A stretch of DNA of 9,043 bases from CAYRVF01 sp964427535 (lineage in GTDB: Bacteria; Chloroflexota; Ktedonobacteria; Ktedonobacterales; JADMIN01). Location of the stretch: assembly GCA_964427535.1 (NCBI GenBank), contig CAYRVF010000165.1, positions 1-9,043 of the forward strand, given 5' to 3'. Below the pieces are notes generated by a model that did no database searches, was not told where the DNA came from, and was given only the letters and a program-made list of their open reading frames with translations. The position numbers were made by a program, and so were the translations under genes. Positions 1-5,621 of the stretch are shown one piece after another. Each line of letters begins with the position of its first letter. Position 1 is the first letter of the stretch.

Positions 1-123
1 ATCCAGCAGCTCGCGGGCGACGCGACGATGCTCTACTACATGACCGAAGAGGGCAAAGAGGGCAAAAATGCCTTCCTGGAGAAGCGCAAGCCCGACTTCA
101 GCAAGTTCCCACGCCTGCCATAG
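1..123 (+). CDS. menB: 1,4-dihydroxy-2-naphthoyl-CoA synthase, 3' end only
   Basis: Reading frame 1 is open from the left edge to a TAG at 121-123 and gives the last 40 residues of MenB, the crotonase-fold enzyme that cyclises o-succinylbenzoyl-CoA to 1,4-dihydroxy-2-naphthoyl-CoA in menaquinone synthesis. The tail is highly diagnostic: LYYMTEEGKEG, then NAFLEKRKPDFSKFPR, which is nearly the standard MenB C-terminus. In this family the C-terminal segment reaches into the neighbouring subunit's active site. The Tyr at 37-39, 28 residues from the end, aligns from memory with the functional Tyr258 of E. coli MenB. The 5' part lies outside the window. menC follows after 23 nt and menE after that, which confirms the pathway. 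The fragment is too short for the ORF-length cut-offs normally used, but the identity is secure. Confidence 0.95.
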   Translation: MQQLAGDATMLYYMTEEGKEGKNAFLEKRKPDFSKFPRLP

Positions 124-129
124 CCATAT

Positions 130-136
130 GGGAGAG
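130..136 (+). promoter_or_regulatory. Ribosome binding site of menC
   Basis: GGGAGAG lies in the 23-nt menB-menC spacer, with 10 nt between it and the GTG at 147. It is the only purine-rich Shine-Dalgarno-like stretch in the spacer, and it supports the GTG as the true menC start. The ATG at 128-130 is in another frame. Confidence 0.6.
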
Positions 137-146
137 TGAACGCACC

Positions 147-1289
147 GTGACGATTCGTGCCGTACGCTGGCGTCGCTATCGCATTCCCTTCCGCTCCGCG
201 TTCGCGACGGGGCATGGCCAGACGCGGGCGCGAGAAGGCGCGATCGTCACGGTGGTGACGGATGACGGTGTCATCGGTGTAGGCGAGATCGCACCCCTCC
301 CCGACTTCTCGGCTGAGGGCCTATCCGGAGCGCTCGCATCTCTGAGCGTACATGCCCCCATGATGCTCGGGCGCTCGCTCGATGATGCGCTCTTGTGGCT
401 CGCGGCGAACACATCGCTGGGAGTGCCACCAAGCGTGCGCTGTGGCTTCGAGTGCGCGCTGCTGGATGCGCTTGCCCGGCAGCGACGCGTTTCACTCGCC
501 CGCTTGTTCGCCGGGGAAAACGGAAGGGTCCGTACGCGCGTACCCGTCAACGCTGTGATCGGCGCGGAGACGCTCGAAGAGACTGTGACCGCCGCGCGCC
601 AGGCGGTCGCAGAGGGCTTCGGCTGCGTCAAGCTGAAGTTGCTGCCGCCGGAAGACGACGCGGCAGGTGCGGAGCATGAGACCGCCCGTGTCGCAGCGGT
701 GCGCCAGGCGATTGGACCGAATATCCACCTCCGGCTCGACGCCAACGCTGCATTGACGTACGAGCAGGCGCTCTCACTACTTGAAGGGTGCGCCGGTCTC
801 GATGTCCAGTACATCGAGCAACCGTTGGCCGCGTCAGATATCGTGGGGATGCGTGAGCTACGGCGAGCGACCGGCATTCCGATCGCCGTCGATGAAGCGC
901 TCACCAATCTGGAGACGGCGAGGGCGTGGCTCGATGGCGAAGCCGCCGACGTCTTTGTCATCAAGCTGCAATGCGCGGGCGGGGTTCGCGCGGCGCAGGC
1001 GATGATGGCGCTCGTCGGTGATCGCGGCGTGCGTACCGTGCTGACGAGCGCGCTGGAGTCGGGCATCGGCGTCGCGGCGGCGCTACATCTGGCCGCTGCC
1101 GAGCCATCTCTCTCACTAGAATGTGGTCTCGCGACGCTCGATCTGCTGACGGATGATCTGATTGGGAGCGGGCTGCTGGTCCGCGACGGCGCTCTGCTCG
1201 TGCCGGAGGCTCCGGGCCTCGGCGTTGTCCTCGACCGCACGACGCTCGATCGGTACGCGAGCGGCGACTGGACGAGTGCCGAAGAATAG
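147..1289 (+). CDS. menC: o-Succinylbenzoate synthase (enolase superfamily)
   Basis: This 380-residue protein dehydrates SHCHC to o-succinylbenzoate in the cytoplasmic menaquinone pathway. It has the two-domain enolase-superfamily layout. The N-terminal capping domain (about 1-125) includes GVGEIAPLPDFS at 44-55. The barrel domain carries all the expected catalytic positions: the KxK pair K162/K164 (VKLKL), metal ligands D198 (LRLDAN), E224 (YIEQPL) and D249 (IAVDEA), and the second-face lysine K273 (VIKLQ). These spacings resemble E. coli MenC (K133, D161, E190, D213, K235, from memory). Length is normal for the longer, non-enterobacterial MenC type. The start is a GTG with a good RBS (130-136). 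It sits between menB and menE, 8 nt before menE. Relatives of this type can also act as N-succinylamino-acid racemases; the operon argues for OSBS as the main role. Confidence 0.95.
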   Translation: MTIRAVRWRRYRIPFRSAFATGHGQTRAREGAIVTVVTDDGVIGVGEIAPLPDFSAEGLSGALASLSVHAPMMLGRSLDDALLWLAANTSLGVPPSVRCGFECALLDALARQRRVSLARLFAGENGRVRTRVPVNAVIGAETLEETVTAARQAVAEGFGCVKLKLLPPEDDAAGAEHETARVAAVRQAIGPNIHLRLDANAALTYEQALSLLEGCAGLDVQYIEQPLAASDIVGMRELRRATGIPIAVDEALTNLETARAWLDGEAADVFVIKLQCAGGVRAAQAMMALVGDRGVRTVLTSALESGIGVAAALHLAAAEPSLSLECGLATLDLLTDDLIGSGLLVRDGALLVPEAPGLGVVLDRTTLDRYASGDWTSAEE

Positions 1290-1297
1290 ATATAGGC

Positions 1298-2833
1298 ATG
1301 AACACATCTGATCGCTTTCTGCCAGACTGGCTCGGCCGTGCTGCGCGGAACTATCCAAGCCGGATCGCCTTACAACAGGGCGAGCGTGCCTGGACATTCG
1401 CCGCGCTCGACGCGGAGGCGACGATGCTCGCCAGACGGCTGGCGGCGGCTGGCGTACGCGAAGGGAGCCGTGTCGCGCTTCTCGCCGGCAACAGCCTGGA
1501 GTTCGCGGCGGTCGTCCATGCGCTGCCCCGGCTCGGCGCCGAGCTGGTGCCGCTCAACATCCGTCTGACGGATGCCGAGTTGGCGTGGCAGCTCCGCGAC
1601 GTAGGCGCCGCACTACTCCTCGCCGATACTACGCACGCGGCCACCGCGGCGGCGCTCGGGGAGAAGATCCCGCAGATCCGCGTGGCAGCTCTTGGTGAGG
1701 AGAGAGGCGGACTCCAGCCGCTTCCGGAGCACCCCGAGGCCAACATTCCGCTCCGAGCGGAGATTGACCTGTCGGCTACCCAGGCCATCATTTATACCTC
1801 CGGCACAACGGGGCAGCCCAAGGGCGCGCGCATCACCTTCGGCATGCAGTGGTGGAATGCGGTGGCGTCGGCGCTCAAACTGGGCGTGCGGGCCGACGAC
1901 TGCTGGCTGGCATGCTTGCCTTTCTTCCACGTCGGTGGCCTGACGATGCTGCAGAAATGCGTGATCTATGGCATGCGGGTAGTCGTCTTCGAGCGCTTCG
2001 ACGCCGCCGCCGTCAATCAGGCCATCGAGCGTGATGGAGTGACACTCATCTCGGTCGTGACGGTCATGCTTCAGCGCATGCTGGCCGAGCTGGATGAGCA
2101 GGCTGACTCGCCTGGCAGCAGGCGTTATCCCTCGTCACTGCGATGCGTTTTGCTGGGCGGGGGGCCAGCGCCGCGCCCGTTATTGAAGTCATGTGCCGAG
2201 CGGGGGATTCCCGTGTCGCAAAGCTACGGGCTGACGGAATCGTGTTCGCAGGCGGCGACGCTGCAACCGGAGGACGCGCTTCGCAAGCTCGGCTCGGCTG
2301 GCCGTCCGCTGCTGCCGGTGCAGCTCCGTGTCGTGCGTGACGGACAGCCCGCGCTTCCCGGAGAGGCGGGCGAGATCGTTCTCCGCGGACCCACCATCAC
2401 GCCGGGCTATGTCACTCGTCCCGAGGAGACGGAGAGAGCTTTCGTGGACGGCTGGTTCGCCACTGGCGACATCGGCTACCTCGACGACGAAGGCTACCTG
2501 TACGTGCTCGACCGGCGCAGCGACCTCATTATCTCCGGCGGCGAGAATGTCTACCCCGCTGAGGTGGAAGCCGCGCTCCTGTCGCATCCGGAGGTGGAAG
2601 AGGCGGGCGTCACTGGCGAGGTGAGCGAGCGCTGGGGAAGCGTGCCGGTCGCCTACGTGCGTCTGCGCCACGGAGCGGCCGTGACAGCGGATGCGTTGCT
2701 CGCTCACGCCGCCGCCCGCCTCGCGCGCTACAAGGTGCCGCACCGCATCATCTTCACTGGGCCGCTGCCACGTAATGCCGCCGGGAAGCTCCTACGCCGG
2801 GAGCTGACGAAGGGTGGTCACCTCGCGGAGTGA
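1298..2833 (+). CDS. menE: o-Succinylbenzoate-CoA ligase (ANL superfamily)
   Basis: This 511-residue acyl-adenylate ligase uses ATP and CoA to turn o-succinylbenzoate into its CoA thioester, the substrate of MenB. The ANL core motifs are intact: P-loop YTSGTTGQPKG (166-176), LPFFHVGGL (207-215), SYGLTES (309-315), WFATGDIGYL with D391, the hinge area after LDRR (about 404-407), SGGENVYPAEVE (413-424) and the C-terminal catalytic lysine K497 in NAAGKLLRREL. No transmembrane segment is apparent, so it is probably cytosolic. The ATG begins 8 nt after the menC stop. There is no good Shine-Dalgarno sequence (only AGG 1 nt before the ATG), so translation is probably coupled to menC. Alone, a protein like this could be any short-to-aromatic acyl-CoA ligase; the menB-menC neighbours make it MenE. 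It is the last gene of the plus-strand group here. Confidence 0.93.
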   Translation: MNTSDRFLPDWLGRAARNYPSRIALQQGERAWTFAALDAEATMLARRLAAAGVREGSRVALLAGNSLEFAAVVHALPRLGAELVPLNIRLTDAELAWQLRDVGAALLLADTTHAATAAALGEKIPQIRVAALGEERGGLQPLPEHPEANIPLRAEIDLSATQAIIYTSGTTGQPKGARITFGMQWWNAVASALKLGVRADDCWLACLPFFHVGGLTMLQKCVIYGMRVVVFERFDAAAVNQAIERDGVTLISVVTVMLQRMLAELDEQADSPGSRRYPSSLRCVLLGGGPAPRPLLKSCAERGIPVSQSYGLTESCSQAATLQPEDALRKLGSAGRPLLPVQLRVVRDGQPALPGEAGEIVLRGPTITPGYVTRPEETERAFVDGWFATGDIGYLDDEGYLYVLDRRSDLIISGGENVYPAEVEAALLSHPEVEEAGVTGEVSERWGSVPVAYVRLRHGAAVTADALLAHAAARLARYKVPHRIIFTGPLPRNAAGKLLRRELTKGGHLAE

Positions 2834-2847
2834 GGCACCCTCACTTT
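2829..2847 (+). terminator. Possible hairpin terminator at the menE stop
   Basis: A perfect 7-bp stem, AGTGAGG (2829-2835) and CCTCACT (2839-2845) with a CAC loop, spans the menE stop codon (TGA 2831-2833). It is followed by only TTTC, so the uridine tract is short. The 3-nt loop and weak tail make it a borderline intrinsic terminator. Its place between convergent operons is what would be expected of one. Confidence 0.35.
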
Positions 2848-2964
2848 CGCTCGCAGACATCAGCGCACCTCGGGCGAAGCAGCCAAGACATGCCTCGGCC
2901 CTACGGCACGGAGGTGTGGTAACCTCGATACCCCTTGGCGATGAGCGCCCAACCAGCAGCCCCT
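2834..2964. other. Convergent intergenic region, no gene seen
   Basis: About 130 bases separate the two convergent stop codons. I find no convincing coding region here. Besides the hairpin at the menE stop there is an 8-bp inverted repeat, CGCACCTC (2864-2871) with GAGGTGTG (2911-2918), which has one G-T wobble and a 39-nt loop. There is also a bulged 6-bp stem, TTGGCG (2935-2940) with CGCCCAA (2946-2952), about 13 nt past the DUF92 stop. Neither has a T-tract on either strand. No promoter is needed here because both flanking genes end in this region. Confidence 0.7.
2864..2918. repeat. Inverted repeat in the convergent spacer
   Basis: CGCACCTC (2864-2871) pairs with GAGGTGTG (2911-2918), one wobble among 8 pairs. 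A second short pairing, GGGC (2872-2875) with GCCC (2898-2901), lies just inside the left arm, but nine bases separate it from the right arm, so the two stems stack only with a large bulge. This could slow polymerase arriving from either side, or it may be chance in GC-rich DNA. Confidence 0.25.
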
Positions 2965-3810
2965 TCATTCAAGGGAATGGGAATCGAGTGAAGTTCTGCC
3001 CAGTATCGCGCCTATAATCGCGCCCGCGCCTGTGCTCGCCAGATTCACGGCGTCGTTGTCCATCCAGCTAATGCCGCGCAGATAGGTCGTCGGCGTGCCG
3101 CAGCGATGAATCTCGCGCTCCGTCTCTGACTCGCACACCGGACACCAGTTGATGCGCTGCACCGTCGCGCCGAGCAGGCTATCGATGAGTGCTCCGGCGG
3201 TGCCGGCGAGGACCGACGCACGGAGCAGCCGGAGGGCGTCTGAAGCGTTGCCGCGACTCACCGCCACCGCCGGGAGCATCGCCAGGCCGAAGCCGAGCGC
3301 CCCGGCTGTGGCGGCCGTGGTGCCGAGGAGCGAGATGGCGCCTGAGGTGCCTAGCGCGACGCGACGACCGGTAGTGAGGAGGCGCGGCTCTCCTGTGGAA
3401 AGCGTGCCGATCTCGGTCGCCCACGTATCGGCGGTGGCGGTCGCGAACGCCCCGGTGAAGGCAAAGCGCAGCCAGGCAGGATGGCGCCGATGGATGCCAT
3501 ACGCCGCCGCGCAGACCGCGCCGACACCGCCATTGGCCAGCGTTTGATACAAATCCCGCGTGCTCGACTTGCTGAACTTGTCGGCGGCGGTGACTCGCTT
3601 GCACTCGCTCGCGACGCGCGAGAGCAGACTGGAGGAAGCGAAGAAGCCGATGACCGCCGCGCTCTCGGGCCACCCCCCGCCTGCGAAGACGGAGGTGCCG
3701 ACGGTCACAGTTCCCGCGACTCCGCCTCGAGTCAGCATCTTGCGCCGATAGGCCAGCAGTCCGACGAGGCCGCTCAGTCCGAGGCCAATCGCGATGCGCT
3801 GCTTTTTCAT
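2965..3810 (-). CDS. DUF92 integral membrane protein (VTE6/TMEM19 family)
   Basis: This 281-residue multi-pass membrane protein has several hydrophobic glycine/alanine-rich segments, at roughly 6-21, 30-45, 51-65, 94-106, 113-128, 156-185, 199-217 and 256-271. Family signatures are clear: STRDLYQTLANGG (83-95), TADTWATEIG (126-135), GTSGAISLLGTTAATAGA (154-171), GALIDSLLGATVQ (206-218) and DNDAVN (251-256). A loop before the last helix has CPVC (223-226) followed by HRC (235-237). The plant member VTE6 is a phytyl-phosphate kinase; bacterial members are mostly uncharacterised, so a polyprenyl-phosphate kinase role here is inference only. I chose the ATG at 3808-3810 because GGAG sits 7 nt upstream of it. 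A GTG five codons earlier (3823-3825) is possible but would place that GGAG inside the coding region. The gene starts 56 nt after treZ on the same strand, so co-transcription is likely. Confidence 0.85.
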   Translation of the reverse strand: MKKQRIAIGLGLSGLVGLLAYRRKMLTRGGVAGTVTVGTSVFAGGGWPESAAVIGFFASSSLLSRVASECKRVTAADKFSKSSTRDLYQTLANGGVGAVCAAAYGIHRRHPAWLRFAFTGAFATATADTWATEIGTLSTGEPRLLTTGRRVALGTSGAISLLGTTAATAGALGFGLAMLPAVAVSRGNASDALRLLRASVLAGTAGALIDSLLGATVQRINWCPVCESETEREIHRCGTPTTYLRGISWMDNDAVNLASTGAGAIIGAILGRTSLDSHSLE

Positions 3811-3817
3811 CCGCCTG

Positions 3818-3821
3818 CTCC
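3818..3821 (-). promoter_or_regulatory. Ribosome binding site deciding the DUF92 start
   Basis: On the minus strand, GGAG is followed by 7 nt (CAGGCGG) and then the ATG at 3810. This spacing is close to ideal. It favours the ATG over the GTG at 3825, which has no comparable purine-rich stretch upstream. Confidence 0.55.
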
Positions 3822-3866
3822 ACACGTGCTCAAAACGCCGCCCTCTACTAAGACGGTGCGTGCGCG

Positions 3867-5621
3867 TCAGGAATCACGATCGAGCGGCGGACGTTCGAGT
3901 ATCGCCGCCGACTCGGGTGGGCATGTTAGCGCATCAACGGAGAGCGCGATGCCGGGTGCGGAGGCGAGCAGCACGTGGGAGTCGGCCGCTCGCGGGAAGG
4001 GAAGCGACTGCGTATGACCGCTCATGTTGCACGCGACGCTGAGCGGGCCACGCTCCAGCACGAGCCAGCGCGCATCCTCGTCGAACCGGACGCGGACGCG
4101 CTCCAGCCGGTCGTCACTCAGGGCAGACTGGGACCGGCGTAGGTGAATGAGCTGGCGGTGCCAGTCGTAGAGTACCGCATGTTGAGGCTGGCGTAGCTCG
4201 CTCCAGTCGAGCTTTGAGCGCTCGAAGGTCGCGGGGGCCTGTGGATCGGGCACTTCGGCCGGGTCCCAGCCGAAGGCAGCGAACTCGCGTTGACGCCCTT
4301 CGGTGACGGCGTGGGCGAGTTCGGCATCCTGGTGATCGGTGAAATATTGGAACGGCGACGAAGCAGCCCACTCCTCGCCCTGGAAGAGCATCGGCACAAA
4401 TGGCGATGCCAGCACAAGTGCGGCGGCAATTTTGAGCCTGCCCGGCGAGAGAAGGTGACTGCTGCGCTTGCCCGTGGCCCGGTTACCGATCTGATCGTGA
4501 TTCTGCAGATAGTCGAGAAAGCGTGAGCCGGGAAGACCCATCGTCGGGCGCCCGTGCGTGCGCTGGCGGTGGCGGGAATAGCGGCCGTCATAGACGTAGG
4601 CGTGCTCAAGCGCGTAGGCGAGGTCGGCCAGCGTGCCGAAATCGGCGTAGTAGCCGTCGCGCTCGCCGGTGAGCACGCTGTGCAGGGCGTGGTGGAAGTC
4701 GTCGCTCCACTGCGCGTCCAGCCCGAAGCCTCCAGCCTCGGGCGAGTGGATGAGTCGCGGGTCGTTCAGATCGCTTTCGGCGATGAGCACGAAATGGCGG
4801 CCCAGCGTGGCGCCCAGCCGGGACACCTCACCGGCGAGCTGTTCGAGGAAGGGTCGGGCCGAGGTATCGAGCAGCGCGTGGACGGCGTCGAGCCGCAGTC
4901 CGTCGAAGTGATAATCACGTAGCCACATCAGTGCGTTGTCGCAGAGATAGCGCCGCACCTCGTCACTGCCGGGACCATCGAGGTTGACGGCTGGGCCCCA
5001 GGGCGTGCTGTAGCGCTCGGTGAAATACGGGCCGAACCGCCCGAGGAAGTTGCCCGACGGGCCCAGATGGTTGTAGACGACGTCCAGCAGAACGGCCAGC
5101 CCGCGCGCGTGGCAGGCGTCGACTAGCCGCTTCAGCCCATCGGGTCCGCCGTAGACCGAATGTGGCGCGTAGAGGTCGACGCCGTCATAGCCCCATCCAC
5201 GCGCGCCCGGAAACTCGTTGACGGGCATCAGCTCGACGTGTGTGACTCCTAGCTCGACCAAATGATCCAGCCAATCGATCGCTGCGTCGAACGTACCCTC
5301 CGGCGTGAATGTGCCAATGTGCAGCTCGTAGAGAATGGCCGAGGCGAGCGGCGGCGCCTGCCATCCGGCATCAGTCCACGCGAAGGCCGCGTGATCCACC
5401 GTCCTCGACGGCCCGAAGACGCCTTGAGGCTGCCAGGGTGAACGCGGGTCGGGGAGCGGCTCGCCGCCGTCCAGCACGAAGGCGTAGTCTGTTCCGGCGG
5501 GTGCTTGCGGTACCTCGACGTGCCACCAACCACGCGCCCTGGCTGTGAGGCGTACGCGCTCGTCGCCGAACTGTACGTCGACAGTATGTGCCGAGGGTGC
5601 CCATACGCGAAAGAGTGTCAT
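3867..5621 (-). CDS. treZ: Malto-oligosyltrehalose trehalohydrolase (GH13)
   Basis: This 584-residue cytoplasmic enzyme cuts the alpha-1,4 bond next to the terminal trehalosyl unit made by TreY, releasing trehalose (EC 3.2.1.141). The N-terminal beta domain (about 1-90, starting FRVWAPSA) is the CBM48/E-set type typical of TreZ. The GH13 barrel follows with its conserved regions: DVVYNH (180-185), GLRLDAVHAL (241-250) with nucleophile D245, LIAESDLNDP with acid/base E282, and NHDQIGNRA with D376. MLFQGEEW (411-418) is also typical. These positions are close to those known for Sulfolobus TreZ. LYELHIGTFTPEGTF (98-112) is characteristic of the TreZ/branching-enzyme group, and the treY neighbour decides for TreZ. 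A beta-rich C-domain ends the protein. Length is normal. The ATG overlaps the treY stop as ATGA (5618-5621), with no strong RBS, so translation is probably coupled. Confidence 0.96.
   Translation of the reverse strand: MTLFRVWAPSAHTVDVQFGDERVRLTARARGWWHVEVPQAPAGTDYAFVLDGGEPLPDPRSPWQPQGVFGPSRTVDHAAFAWTDAGWQAPPLASAILYELHIGTFTPEGTFDAAIDWLDHLVELGVTHVELMPVNEFPGARGWGYDGVDLYAPHSVYGGPDGLKRLVDACHARGLAVLLDVVYNHLGPSGNFLGRFGPYFTERYSTPWGPAVNLDGPGSDEVRRYLCDNALMWLRDYHFDGLRLDAVHALLDTSARPFLEQLAGEVSRLGATLGRHFVLIAESDLNDPRLIHSPEAGGFGLDAQWSDDFHHALHSVLTGERDGYYADFGTLADLAYALEHAYVYDGRYSRHRQRTHGRPTMGLPGSRFLDYLQNHDQIGNRATGKRSSHLLSPGRLKIAAALVLASPFVPMLFQGEEWAASSPFQYFTDHQDAELAHAVTEGRQREFAAFGWDPAEVPDPQAPATFERSKLDWSELRQPQHAVLYDWHRQLIHLRRSQSALSDDRLERVRVRFDEDARWLVLERGPLSVACNMSGHTQSLPFPRAADSHVLLASAPGIALSVDALTCPPESAAILERPPLDRDS

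Noticed and set aside
176..1240. A 354-codon open frame on the minus strand opposite menC
   Set aside because: Its translation is rich in Ser, Arg, Ala and Pro with no recognisable motif, typical of the antisense of a GC-rich gene. menC on the plus strand has all its catalytic residues.
2961..2975. CCCTT/AAGGG hairpin at the DUF92 stop
   Set aside because: The 5-bp stem is followed on the minus strand by GC-rich sequence rather than a T-tract; it is likely to be chance.
2814..3017. A 67-codon plus-strand frame covering the convergent spacer
   Set aside because: It begins out of frame inside the end of menE and ends inside the DUF92 gene. It has no good RBS and no recognisable protein features, so I treat the spacer as non-coding.
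3811..3866. A possible terminator between treZ and the DUF92 gene
   Set aside because: On the minus strand CCGTC can pair with GGCGG (one wobble, 9-nt loop) ahead of GTTTT, but the 5-bp stem is too weak. I favour read-through into the DUF92 gene.
3481..4017. A 178-codon plus-strand open frame across the start of the DUF92 gene and the end of treZ
   Set aside because: It runs antisense to two well-supported genes and the short spacer between them, has low-complexity composition and no family signature.
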